DNA of 64,000 nucleotides, taken from the NCBI GenBank assembly GCA_900066355.1, contig FMEL01000006.1:124001-188000 (forward strand), given 5' to 3'. Below, in pieces: positions 43,209 to 51,433 of this stretch. The notes under the pieces were generated by a model. It saw only the letters and a list, made by a program, of their open reading frames with translations, had not been told where the DNA came from and did not search any database. Position numbers and translations under genes: made by a program. This DNA comes from an uncultured Ruminococcus sp. (GTDB taxonomy: Bacteria > Bacillota > Clostridia > Lachnospirales > Lachnospiraceae). The stretch's first letter is position 1; each line of letters starts with the position of its first letter.

Positions 43209-44282
43209 ATGAGCAATAAGCTGATCGACTTGATCGACATTTCTAAATCTTATGGAATGCAGACCGTCCTGGATGAGTTGAATCTGTACATCAGAGAAAA
43301 CGAATTCCTGACGCTTCTTGGGCCGAGTGGATGCGGAAAAACAACTACACTTCGTATTTTAGGCGGATTTGAGACACCTGATAAGGGACGTGTGATCTTT
43401 GATGGACAGGACATTACGAATCTTCCGCCTAATAAACGTCAGCTTAATACCGTATTTCAGAAATATGCATTATTCACTCATATGAATATTGCAGATAATA
43501 TTGCCTTTGGATTAAAGATAAAAAATAAAAGCAAGCAGTATATTTATGACAAGATCAAATATGCGCTGAAGCTTGTCAATCTGGACGGATTCGAAAATCG
43601 TATGCCGGATTCTTTGAGCGGAGGCCAGCAACAGCGTATTGCGATTGCAAGAGCTATTGTAAATGAGCCGAAAGTGCTGCTTCTTGATGAGCCGCTTGGA
43701 GCACTTGATCTGAAACTTCGACAGGATATGCAGTATGAGCTGATCAGGCTTAAAAATGAGCTTGGAATCACATTTCTGTACGTTACACATGATCAGGAAG
43801 AGGCGCTTACTATGTCTGATACGATTGTGGTCATGAACCAGGGATACATCCAGCAAATCGGTACCCCGGAAAAAATCTATAACGAACCGGAAAACGCTTT
43901 TGTTGCAGATTTCATCGGAGAAAGTAATATCATCTCCGCGACTATGGTGCAGGATCGTCTGGTCAAGATACTTGGCGTTAATTTCCCGTGCGTGGATGAA
44001 GGATTCGGTCAGAACAAACCGGTCGATGTAGTCATCCGTCCGGAGGATATTGATCTTTTGAAACCGGGACAGGGAAGTATTGACGGTGTTGTCACACATA
44101 TGATCTTCAAGGGTGTCCATTATGAGATGGAGGTCATGGCGAATAATTACGAGTGGCTGGTACACAGCACAGATATGTTTCTGATAGGAACGGAAGTCAG
44201 TATCCATGTAGACCCGTTTGACATACAGATTATGAAAAAACCGGAATCCGAAGATGAGGAGGCGGTAAATATTGAAGAATAA
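43209..44282 (+). CDS. potA: Spermidine/putrescine-type ABC transporter ATPase (second set)
   Basis: Started at ATG 43209, nine bases after GGGAGG; 357 residues. Walker A 'LLGPSGCGKTTTLRILGG' (near 38-55), signature 'LSGGQQQRIAIARAI', Walker B 'LLLDEPLGALDLK', then a TOBE domain. It is a clear paralogue of the ATPase at 34458 but diverged enough that the two operons are not a recent duplication. It overlaps the following permease gene by 11 bases. Confidence 0.92.
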   Translation: MSNKLIDLIDISKSYGMQTVLDELNLYIRENEFLTLLGPSGCGKTTTLRILGGFETPDKGRVIFDGQDITNLPPNKRQLNTVFQKYALFTHMNIADNIAFGLKIKNKSKQYIYDKIKYALKLVNLDGFENRMPDSLSGGQQQRIAIARAIVNEPKVLLLDEPLGALDLKLRQDMQYELIRLKNELGITFLYVTHDQEEALTMSDTIVVMNQGYIQQIGTPEKIYNEPENAFVADFIGESNIISATMVQDRLVKILGVNFPCVDEGFGQNKPVDVVIRPEDIDLLKPGQGSIDGVVTHMIFKGVHYEMEVMANNYEWLVHSTDMFLIGTEVSIHVDPFDIQIMKKPESEDEEAVNIEE

Positions 44283-45087
44283 GCGTATACTTGCCGGACC
44301 TTATCTGTTCTGGTCAGTATCCTTTGTCGTGATTCCATTGCTTGTGATTGTGTATTATGCGTTTACGAGTGATGAGAGGACATTTACCTTTTCGAATCTT
44401 GCCCAGATTACGACACCGGAAAATCTGAAGGCTCTGGGAATGTCCCTGCTTCTGTCATTTTTGAGTACACTGATCTGTCTGGTTCTTGCGTATCCACTTG
44501 CAATGATCCTGAGCCAGAAACAGGTCAATCAGACAAGTTTTATTGTTCTGATTTTTATTTTACCGATGTGGATGAACTTTCTTCTCCGTACACTGGCATG
44601 GCAGACACTGCTTGAAAAAAACGGTGTCATCAACAGTGTACTTGGATTTTTGCATTTGCCGGCACTTGAGATCATCAATACACCGTATGCCATTATTCTC
44701 GGTATGGTTTATAACTTCCTGCCATTTATGGTGCTTCCGATCTACAATGTTCTTATCAAGATTGACCGAAACGTGATCAATGCAGCACGTGATCTGGGAG
44801 CAAACTCAGTACAGACATTTTGCAAGGTTATTTTTCCATTGAGTATTCCGGGCGTGATCAGCGGTATTACGATGGTATTTGTACCGGCGCTGACAACATT
44901 TGTTATTTCCGACCTTCTGGGGGGCGGCAAGATTCTGCTGATCGGAAATGTGATCGAGCAGTCTTTCAAGCAGAACAGTAACTGGCATGTAGGAAGCGGA
45001 CTGTCTCTTGTACTGATGGTATTTATCATTGCAAGTATGGCACTTGTTGCAAAATACGATCAAGAAGAAGGAGGGTCAGCATTTTGA
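44272..45087 (+). CDS. potB: Polyamine-type ABC transporter permease PotB (second set)
   Basis: A 271-residue permease with TTG start at 44272, eight bases after GAGGAGG (44257-44263). It has the N-terminal 'GPYLFWSVSFVVIPLLVIVY', the EAA loop 'INAARDLGANSVQTFCKVIF' (near 164-183), and about six membrane segments. It pairs with the permease half of the next gene. Translation is coupled at both ends by overlaps. Confidence 0.92.
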   Translation: MKNKRILAGPYLFWSVSFVVIPLLVIVYYAFTSDERTFTFSNLAQITTPENLKALGMSLLLSFLSTLICLVLAYPLAMILSQKQVNQTSFIVLIFILPMWMNFLLRTLAWQTLLEKNGVINSVLGFLHLPALEIINTPYAIILGMVYNFLPFMVLPIYNVLIKIDRNVINAARDLGANSVQTFCKVIFPLSIPGVISGITMVFVPALTTFVISDLLGGGKILLIGNVIEQSFKQNSNWHVGSGLSLVLMVFIIASMALVAKYDQEEGGSAF

Positions 45088-46964
45088 TCAGAAAATATTT
45101 ACAGAAGATATATCTGACCCTGATTTTTATTTTGTTATATGCACCGATCGTTACGCTTGTCGTACTTTCTTTTAACCAGTCAAAGACGAGGGCTAAGTGG
45201 GGCGGCTTTACCCTGAAATGGTATAAGGAATTGTTCCAGAATGAACAGATCATGAGTGCATTCTATACGACGCTGATCATTGCATTTATTTCGGCAGCAG
45301 TTGCCACACTTATCGGAACGGCTGCGGCGATTGCGATTCAGGGTATGAAGCAGAAATGGAAGACTATGTATATGGGACTTACCAATATTCCGATGATGAA
45401 TGCAGAGATCGTTATGGGGGTTTCCCTGATGCTTCTTTTTATCGCGTTTCGTATGACACTTGGATTCGGAACAATTCTGATTGCACATATCACATTTAAT
45501 ATTCCGTATGTGATTTTAAGTGTGGCTCCGAAGCTGAAGCAGACAAATCGCTATACTTATGAAGCGGCACTGGATCTCGGTGCTTCTCCGTTGAAAGCGT
45601 TTTTTAAGGTCGTTTTTCCTGATATTGTACCAGGCGTTCTTTCTGGATTTATGATGGCATTTACCATGTCACTGGATGATTTTGTTATCACACATTTTAC
45701 GAAGGGTCCGGGTATTGATACACTTTCTACCAAAATTTATACTGAGGTACGAAAAGGCATCAAGCCGGAAATCTATGCACTGTCTACGATTATGTTCGTG
45801 ACAGTTCTTGTCCTTCTGCTTCTGGTAAACTATTCTCCGAAGGAAGAAGAGGAAGTTCCGGTTCGAAAGAAAGTGCGCAGACCATCCAAAATCAAAAAAG
45901 TACTTATTCAGCGTGTGATCCCGGTAGTAATCTGTATCGTATTTATCGGCGGCGGTTTCTACTATGCAAAAGAAGGCGGCGTCATGGGTGGCGAGGAACT
46001 GATCGTTTATAACTGGGGTGAGTATATCGATCCGGATGTCCTGACGATGTTTGAAGAAGAAACCGGCATCCGTGTAGTTTATGAGGAATTTGAGACAAAC
46101 GAGATCCTTTATCCGAAGGTAAGCTCCGGCGCAATCGCATATGATGTGGTCTGCCCGAGCGATTATATGATCCAGCGAATGATAGAGAATGATCTGCTTT
46201 CCGAGATTAACTTTGATAACATTCCGAATCTGAAAAATATCGGCAAACAGTACCTTGAACAGTCCAGACAGTTTGATCCGGAAAATAAATATTCCGTGCC
46301 ATACTGCTGGGGAACCGTTGGTATTCTGTACAATAAGACAATGGTTGATGAACCAGTCGACAGCTGGTCTATCCTCTGGAATCCGAAATACAAAGATAAT
46401 ATCCTGATGCAGGATTCTGTGCGTGATGCGTTTGGTGCGACTCTGAAATATCTTGGTTATTCACTGAATTCTACGGATCTTGATGAGCTGAATGAGGCGA
46501 AAAATCTGCTAATCGAGCAGAAACCGCTGGTGCAGGCGTATGTTATTGATCAGGTGCGTGACAAGATGATTGGAAACGAGGCGGCTCTGGGTGTTATTTA
46601 TTCCGGTGAAGCAATTTATACACAGAAAGAGAATCCAAATCTTGAATATGTGATTCCGAAGGAAGGTTCCAATATCTGGATCGATTCCTGGGTAATCCCG
46701 AAGAATGCAGAGCATAAGGAAAATGCGGAAAAATTCATCAATTTCCTCTGCAGACCGGACATTGCACTCAAAAACTTTGAATATATCACTTATTCTACAC
46801 CGAATGAGGCCGCAAGAGAGCTGATTGAGGATGAATCTATCCGTAACAGTGAAATCGCCTTCCCGGATCTGTCCAGGTATGATAATCTGGAAACATTCCA
46901 GTATCTTGGTACCGAGGCAGATCAGGTATACGGTGATCTCTGGAATAAAGTAAAATCATCGTAA
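45084..46964 (+). CDS. potCD: PotC-PotD fusion: permease joined to polyamine-binding domain
   Basis: A 626-residue fusion. Residues 1-255 are a PotC permease ('YAPIVTLVVLSFNQSKTRAK', EAA loop 'YEAALDLGASPLKAFFKVVF'). After a basic linker (about 258-280) one more membrane segment ('VIPVVICIVFIGGGFYYA', near 279-296) leads to an extracellular PotD-type binding domain ('ELIVYNWGEYIDPDVLTMFE' onward to 626). The binding protein is thus tethered to the channel in place of a lipid anchor. TTG start overlaps potB by four bases. Fusions of this kind are known in some Clostridia and lactic acid bacteria. Confidence 0.93.
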   Translation: MIRKYLQKIYLTLIFILLYAPIVTLVVLSFNQSKTRAKWGGFTLKWYKELFQNEQIMSAFYTTLIIAFISAAVATLIGTAAAIAIQGMKQKWKTMYMGLTNIPMMNAEIVMGVSLMLLFIAFRMTLGFGTILIAHITFNIPYVILSVAPKLKQTNRYTYEAALDLGASPLKAFFKVVFPDIVPGVLSGFMMAFTMSLDDFVITHFTKGPGIDTLSTKIYTEVRKGIKPEIYALSTIMFVTVLVLLLLVNYSPKEEEEVPVRKKVRRPSKIKKVLIQRVIPVVICIVFIGGGFYYAKEGGVMGGEELIVYNWGEYIDPDVLTMFEEETGIRVVYEEFETNEILYPKVSSGAIAYDVVCPSDYMIQRMIENDLLSEINFDNIPNLKNIGKQYLEQSRQFDPENKYSVPYCWGTVGILYNKTMVDEPVDSWSILWNPKYKDNILMQDSVRDAFGATLKYLGYSLNSTDLDELNEAKNLLIEQKPLVQAYVIDQVRDKMIGNEAALGVIYSGEAIYTQKENPNLEYVIPKEGSNIWIDSWVIPKNAEHKENAEKFINFLCRPDIALKNFEYITYSTPNEAARELIEDESIRNSEIAFPDLSRYDNLETFQYLGTEADQVYGDLWNKVKSS

Positions 46965-46973
46965 CGTGTGAAA

Positions 46974-47014
46974 GAGACTTTCTATGAGACAAATCCTGTA
47001 GAAAGTCCTTTTTC
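46974..47014 (+). terminator. Intrinsic terminator after the second pot operon
   Basis: GACTTTCTA (46976-46984) and TAGAAAGTC (46999-47007) form a perfect 9-bp stem, followed by CTTTTTCTT. Confidence 0.85.
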
Positions 47015-47093
47015 TTGCAGAGAAATATACCACAGGAGTATAATGCAAAATAACAGAGCAAATATAATGATGTAATGCTGTAAGGAGAAAAAA

Positions 47094-47747
47094 ATGAAAG
47101 AAGAAAAAGTATCCAACTATATAAAACTCTGTGATGAATGGGCAGAAAAATTTCTCCGGATGGATAAAATGGAACTGATGAAAAAACTTCCGGAACTGAA
47201 GCAGGAGGACGGCTATCTGAAAATTGTGCATTTTGGCGTGCCTTTTGGAGTCCGGGAATCAGACGGCAAAATTGAACGGCTGGATGGAAAGACCGAAGCC
47301 AATGCGACGGAGATGCTGAATATTTATACATTGTTTGGTTATGTAAAAGAACAGGCTTTTTTTATGGATAAATGGGTGCCGTTTGCGGATCTTCGTAATG
47401 CAAGACCCTTTGCACCTGCATACAAGACTGGTGTGACAGATGTGTTTGCGGAGACTTTTTCCGGACATGCAGAGGAACTTCGGAAAGCGTTTATGAAGTT
47501 GAACGGGACAGAACTTCCACAGGGCGATGTAGGCTATCAGATTAATGCGTTTGCATGTGAACCGATGCGCTTTTATTTCTGGGACAGAGATGAGGAATTT
47601 GAAGCACAGGGAAATATTTTGTTTGATTACAGTGCAACCGATTATAATCATGTAGAAAGCGCTGTATCAACAGCAGAGATGGGAGTGAGACGGCTTGCAG
47701 AAGTTGCGGGACTTCCGCTTAAAGGAAAATCGTTTGGAATGAGCTGA
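47094..47747 (+). CDS. DUF3786-like protein
   Basis: A 217-residue soluble protein with 'YLKIVHFGVPFGVRESDGKI' near residues 43-62, 'LNIYTLFGYVKEQAF' near 79-93, 'VPFADLRNARPFAPAY' and a C-terminal 'ILFDYSATDYNHVESAVSTA'. This matches, from memory, DUF3786, a family seen in anaerobes and sometimes fused to iron-sulfur or corrinoid domains; it may bind a cofactor but activity is unknown. AAGGAG lies eight bases before the ATG. It is 16 bases upstream of the exporter genes and may be in their operon. Confidence 0.75.
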   Translation: MKEEKVSNYIKLCDEWAEKFLRMDKMELMKKLPELKQEDGYLKIVHFGVPFGVRESDGKIERLDGKTEANATEMLNIYTLFGYVKEQAFFMDKWVPFADLRNARPFAPAYKTGVTDVFAETFSGHAEELRKAFMKLNGTELPQGDVGYQINAFACEPMRFYFWDRDEEFEAQGNILFDYSATDYNHVESAVSTAEMGVRRLAEVAGLPLKGKSFGMS

Positions 47748-47763
47748 AAGGAGGAAAGGCCGA

Positions 47764-48516
47764 ATGAGGTGTGAGGAAGCAGAACAGTATCTGTACTATG
47801 CAATGACAATTGGCGAACAGCTTCTGATCAGTGGTGCAGAGGTTGGTCGTGTAGAAGATACCATACGGCGTATCTGTATGGCATATGGGGCAGAGCGGGT
47901 AGATGTATTTTCTATTACTTCCAGTATTGTGACAACGATGTATGGCAATTTTGGCATCTGTACGCAGACAAGGCGCGTGCGTGGAATGGCGAATGATCTT
48001 GGCAGACTGGAAGATCTGAATCAGCTTTCGAGATATATCTGTGAATACAGGCCGGAATCGGCGGAAATCGGTTCACGGTTGAGTGAGATAGACCGGAGAC
48101 CGACATATTCTTTGCGGATGCAGATTCTTATTTATGCTGTTATTTCCGGATCTTTTTCTGTGTTTTTCGGGGGAGATCTTCGGGACATGATTGCATCGGC
48201 TCTGATTGGAATCGTGTTGAAACTTCTGGAATCTTTTTTGAAACGCAGTTCTCTGAATTCTCTGATCACAGTCTTTTTGTGCTGTGGAGTGGGTGGTATT
48301 CTGGCTAATCTTGCGGTCTATATTGGTCTGGGGCATCGTGCGGATCTGATCAGCATCGGGAATATTATGCTTCTGATACCGGGAATTGCATTTACGAATT
48401 CGCTGAGGGATCTGTTTTCTGGCGATACGATTACAGGACTGATACGCTGTATGGAGTCAGTGTTGCTGGCATTTGTTGTAGGACTGGGATTTACTGCGGC
48501 GAATCTTTTGTTTTAG
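47764..48516 (+). CDS. Threonine/serine exporter ThrE-type, N-terminal (DUF1212) half
   Basis: This 250-residue protein has the DUF1212 pattern: 'MTIGEQLLISGAEVGRVEDT' (near 15-34), a soluble region to about 110, then about five membrane segments, including 'IMLLIPGIAFTNSLRDLFSGD' with the conserved glycine and proline. ThrE proteins export threonine and serine. In Firmicutes the exporter is split into this and a second smaller gene, which follows after 16 bases. RBS AAAGGAGG precedes the start. Confidence 0.9.
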   Translation: MRCEEAEQYLYYAMTIGEQLLISGAEVGRVEDTIRRICMAYGAERVDVFSITSSIVTTMYGNFGICTQTRRVRGMANDLGRLEDLNQLSRYICEYRPESAEIGSRLSEIDRRPTYSLRMQILIYAVISGSFSVFFGGDLRDMIASALIGIVLKLLESFLKRSSLNSLITVFLCCGVGGILANLAVYIGLGHRADLISIGNIMLLIPGIAFTNSLRDLFSGDTITGLIRCMESVLLAFVVGLGFTAANLLF

Positions 48517-48532
48517 ACAAAGGAGAAAGATT

Positions 48533-48979
48533 ATGCATGAGATGATACAATTGCTTGTTTCCTTTACGGGATCGCTTGGATTTGCAGTATTATTTAATAT
48601 ACATGGAAAAAAACTCTGGTTTGCGGCTCTTGGCGGGTGCCTGTCATGGGCAGTTTATCTTATAGTCGGGATATGGACATCCAGTCCATATATCTGTGGT
48701 TTCTGGTCAACGGTGACAATTACTTTGTATGCAGAATGTATGGCACGGATTCACAAGACTCCGGTTACAGTGTTTCTTGTCTCGGCAACGATTCCGCTGA
48801 TTCCGGGAGCTGCCCTGTACCGGACCATGAACTGGATGATGATGCAGGAGTGGGATAAGTTCTGCGCAGATGGAACCTATACAATTCTTTTTGCGGCAAG
48901 TATGGCAGCAGGAATGACACTGACGACGATTCTCTTTCGGATGGTCTGGAGCTGGAAATACCGCCAGCGGTGGATGTGA
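48533..48979 (+). CDS. Threonine/serine exporter ThrE-type, C-terminal (DUF3815) half
   Basis: A 148-residue membrane protein with about four segments. 'SLGFAVLFNIHGKKLWFAAL' (near 14-33) and 'VSATIPLIPGAALYRTM' (near 98-114) are typical of the DUF3815 half of split ThrE exporters. It works with the preceding gene product. Start at ATG 48533 after AAAGGAGAAAG. Confidence 0.9.
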   Translation: MHEMIQLLVSFTGSLGFAVLFNIHGKKLWFAALGGCLSWAVYLIVGIWTSSPYICGFWSTVTITLYAECMARIHKTPVTVFLVSATIPLIPGAALYRTMNWMMMQEWDKFCADGTYTILFAASMAAGMTLTTILFRMVWSWKYRQRWM

Positions 48980-49003
48980 GAGAGGGTGTGGTAAAAAAAT
49001 CAA

Positions 49004-49051
49004 TTCAGGTCAGCCAAAATGAAGCATTGTACTGAAAATGGATGACCTGAA
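49004..49051 (-). terminator. Terminator of the minus-strand small ORF
   Basis: TTCAGGTCA (49004-49012) and TGACCTGAA (49043-49051) form a perfect 9-bp stem with a 30-base loop. On the minus strand it runs into ATTGATTTTTTTACC, so it acts as a terminator in that direction. This is indirect support for transcription of the 39-residue ORF. Confidence 0.55.
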
Positions 49052-49058
49052 CTTCAAT

Positions 49059-49178
49059 TTATCTCTTTCGGACATGTTTTTCGATGAGATCCAGTGCGGC
49101 ATACAGCCCCATTGCGATCACGCACAGGATCACGATGGACATGAGCACCCAAGTGAGTTTAAATAATCTTGCAGGCAT
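49059..49178 (-). CDS. 39-residue single-pass membrane micropeptide
   Basis: Read on the minus strand from ATG 49178 this gives 39 residues. It has a short basic N-terminus (MPARLFK), one strong hydrophobic helix ('WVLMSIVILCVIAMGLYAAL', residues 10-29) and a basic tail ending EKHVRKR. The positive-inside charge on both ends and a terminator-like hairpin directly downstream favour a real gene. Against it, no ribosome binding site is visible. Function unknown. Confidence 0.4.
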   Translation of the reverse strand: MPARLFKLTWVLMSIVILCVIAMGLYAALDLIEKHVRKR

Positions 49179-49256
49179 ACGGATAGAATGTGATATCGTA
49201 AAATAGAAAATATGATATTATATATGTATATAAAATCAATGCGGAGGTATGCGTCT

Positions 49257-49349
49257 ATGGTGAATGAAATAGATTTTATTGGGAAGACGGTTGAGTTCCT
49301 GGAGGAAGGGCTAGAGTTTGTATCTGAACTCGCATCAGTAATTCAGTAA
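49257..49349 (+). CDS. 30-residue acidic small protein
   Basis: ATG 49257 follows GGAGG (49243-49247) at nine bases, and the ORF ends four bases before a good terminator (49352-49381). So a complete tiny gene is present. The product, beginning MVNEIDFIGKTVEFLEEG, is an acidic amphipathic helix with alternating Phe/Leu/Val and Glu. It sits exactly between the chromosome and the accessory element. I recognise no family; a signalling or regulatory peptide, or a small subunit, are open possibilities. Confidence 0.5.
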   Translation: MVNEIDFIGKTVEFLEEGLEFVSELASVIQ

Positions 49350-49351
49350 AA

Positions 49352-49381
49352 GAGGGGGTCTTCTGATCCTCTCCTTTTTTA
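49352..49381 (+). terminator. Intrinsic terminator after the 30-residue ORF
   Basis: GAGGGGGTC (49352-49360), loop TTCT, GATCCTCTC (49365-49373): nine pairs with two G-T, followed by CTTTTTT. Confidence 0.85.
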
Positions 49382-49512
49382 TGTATCCAAAACTTGACCT
49401 AATTTAACTAAATATATTTTTTTTGCTATTTTTGCTTCAAAATTACATATTAGAAATCAATAAGAAAAATATCATTATATTAAAAAAAAAATAGAAAATA
49501 ATAAAAAAAATA

Positions 49513-49541
49513 TTGACAAGAGAATGTAGGGGTGCTATAGT
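49513..49541 (+). promoter_or_regulatory. Strong promoter at the start of the element
   Basis: Perfect TTGACA (49513-49518), 17-base spacer, TATAGT (49536-49541). It drives a leader of about 500 nt before the first large gene. The 49382-49512 stretch before it is only A/T-rich. Confidence 0.75.
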
Positions 49542-49547
49542 ATAACC

Positions 49548-49998
49548 ATAAAGAATACATACATAAAAACAAAAAATACATGAAAGAGTATACATACATG
49601 AAAAGCATACATATATAATTTAAGTAAGTAAATATTTTTGGCAATACAAATAAATACATACGTCGCAGTGATGAATCATCTTTAGGAGGTATGAAAATCA
49701 TTGATGAGAGGCGTATCCATAACATGAGCATATTGCACGACATCTGATGTAAATTTATTAATGCAGCTGGTGTTAAGATTTATGGAGCGGTTACTACGAC
49801 AAAAGGAATAATAAAAATAGAATAAGGCTTTATCTATGGGAAGTTTCTCTGTGGATGAGTAAAACAGCATCAAGTACATGAAGCGTGTTTATTCTCTATA
49901 GTTATATTTCTTATGGAAAGAATCAGTACCAGTTAGTGGTACAGGTCTACAAGCTTATTCTGCAAATTATCCTTTTGTCGTAGTGACCGCTCTTTTTT
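49548..49998 (+). ncRNA. Candidate structured leader/non-coding RNA with long-range 27-bp stem
   Basis: Between the promoter and the first gene, arm GAGCGGTTACTACGAC + AAAAGGAATAAT (49785-49812) is the near-perfect inverse of 49966-49992 (one mismatch, one bulge). A second stem inside pairs 49819-49830 with 49951-49961 (11 bp, one bulge), and GTACCA-GTTAG-TGGTAC (49926-49942) adds a hairpin. The closing stem ends CCGCTC and runs into TTTTTT (49993-49998), so the whole 214-nt domain is shaped like a terminator. GGAGG at 49685-49689 and a short ORF of 18 codons (49691-49747) precede it, which would fit ribosome-controlled attenuation. I recognise no known RNA family. Confidence 0.55.
49785..49992. 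repeat. 27-bp inverted repeat closing the leader RNA domain
   Basis: Arms 49785-49812 and 49966-49992, separated by 153 bases. Eight consecutive and then about sixteen further complementary positions are interrupted by one T/C difference and one extra A. Confidence 0.85.
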
Positions 49999-50065
49999 GT
50001 TACCAAAAAATAAGCACAAATTAAGAAAGGAGAGTCGGATTAGAAAAATCCGGCAAAAAAGCACT

Positions 50066-50896
50066 ATGACAAAACAGAACGCAATCGAAACCGTAACAAG
50101 CTATTTTGAGGAAATCGACACAAGAGCATTGGTTCTTGACCTGAAGACAACGAAAGATGCTGAAGCTGATTATGAAGCATCTAAGTATCTGTTTGGGGAT
50201 CAGGATCCGGAAAGCGAGCCTCTGGAAAACCATGAAGATCTTTTGGAGGAAAATGAGAAACTTCTTATTGAATACTATAAGAAGCAGCCTGAAGAATTTT
50301 TTGCAGAGTGGAATGAGGGAAATCTCTTACTGATTATGGCAAGAGATTTGAAGAGCATTACCATTAAGATCACCAAAAGTGGTCTGAACATAACGGAAAT
50401 CCTGGAACGTACAAAAAGGATTTACGGAAACGTAAGAGACCGTTATTTTGATGGCGATAGGACAGAAGATATAGTTTGGTTTCTTAATTTTATAACAAGT
50501 GGAGAGCCTACAAAGGGAAATTACGGTCATGTACCTGTGAAAATTATGCATCGATGCTTAAGGATGTATAAGAAGCAGGGATATGTAAATGGTAGCGTAG
50601 AGTTAACAGAAAAACTGGCTTCATTCTATAACATGGGACCTAATGGAAGAAAAAAACATCTTGATTATATTCTGAATATTCTCGACCCTGATTGCACAAC
50701 AACCGCTTACCATTGTGGGCTTGCAGAACATATGATAATCGGAAAAATGTTTGCGAAAGATCGTGCAGACGTAAAAGTGGATGTTGAAAAGTTGATAGAA
50801 GATTTTGACATTTTATTCGATCGGTCTGATGAGAATGCAATCAGAGAAGTCCTGAACCGTTGGAAACAGAACTTAACTAATGGATGTGAAAAATAA
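50066..50896 (+). CDS. Unknown element protein, paralogue of the next gene
   Basis: The 276-residue protein starts at ATG 50066. AAAGGAG lies about 35 bases upstream, separated by a small hairpin CGGATT/AATCCG (50035-50051), so start choice is uncertain; the frame stays open to 49997. It is acidic and helical in the first 100 residues. The C-terminal 110 residues ('GHVPVKIMHRCLRMYKKQGY' ... 'VDVEKLIEDFDILF') align with the 168-residue protein encoded next, sharing the spacing of 'MHxC', 'V-GS-EL' and the final 'L-EDxxxLF...RW'. No known domain recognised. Confidence 0.7.
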   Translation: MTKQNAIETVTSYFEEIDTRALVLDLKTTKDAEADYEASKYLFGDQDPESEPLENHEDLLEENEKLLIEYYKKQPEEFFAEWNEGNLLLIMARDLKSITIKITKSGLNITEILERTKRIYGNVRDRYFDGDRTEDIVWFLNFITSGEPTKGNYGHVPVKIMHRCLRMYKKQGYVNGSVELTEKLASFYNMGPNGRKKHLDYILNILDPDCTTTAYHCGLAEHMIIGKMFAKDRADVKVDVEKLIEDFDILFDRSDENAIREVLNRWKQNLTNGCEK

Positions 50897-50924
50897 TTTA
50901 CTAAAGAATGGAGGTCAATGAATT

Positions 50925-51431
50925 ATGACAGAGGAAACAATGAAAAAGGAATTAAATGTAACAGAGGTACTTGATAGAGTGAAGGCTCTTGACAATTACG
51001 ACAAAAGAGAGTTGTTTGCTGGACGCGGATATAAGCTGTATTACGTGACCGATGGTGATTTTGGGTGTCTGCCTGAAGCTGTAATGCATCAGTGTATCAG
51101 GATCTTCTTGAACCAGCATTGCGTAGATGGTTCTTTAGAACTTCCGGAGTGGATTGCATCTCTTCCACAAAAAACAATGTATGCAATGACGCGTCGCTAT
51201 CTGGAATACATGATAGGAAATGATTCCTATTATTGTGATCGTGAATTTAAAGAAGATACAGTTTTAAGATTACTGCGCTGTATACCTCGAAATATCGATA
51301 TAAATGTTAAGAGTCTAATGGAAGACTTAAATGTCTTGTTTGGCGGTGTAGGTGTCGAAAGCAGAAGAGAAATAGAACATCGTTGGACCCTTATAATAGC
51401 TGGTGTATACAGAAAGGATAAGGAGGCTTAA
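50925..51431 (+). CDS. Unknown element protein, shorter paralogue
   Basis: This 168-residue protein starts at 50925; GGAGG lies about 10 bases upstream. Residues about 40-160 match the C-terminal part of the preceding protein: 'GCLPEAVMHQCIRIF', 'VDGSLELPEWIASLP', 'VKSLMEDLNVLFGG' and 'REIEHRW'. The pair therefore arose by duplication within the element. No catalytic residues, membrane segment or signal peptide. The next gene begins two bases after its stop, so they are co-translated. A structural or DNA-metabolism accessory role is possible but unproved. Confidence 0.75.
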   Translation: MTEETMKKELNVTEVLDRVKALDNYDKRELFAGRGYKLYYVTDGDFGCLPEAVMHQCIRIFLNQHCVDGSLELPEWIASLPQKTMYAMTRRYLEYMIGNDSYYCDREFKEDTVLRLLRCIPRNIDINVKSLMEDLNVLFGGVGVESRREIEHRWTLIIAGVYRKDKEA

Positions 51432-51433
51432 TT

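Noticed and set aside
49548..50065. Retron msr-msd or group II intron for the structured leader
   Set aside because: No reverse transcriptase or intron-encoded protein is nearby, and I do not see a domain V-type hairpin.
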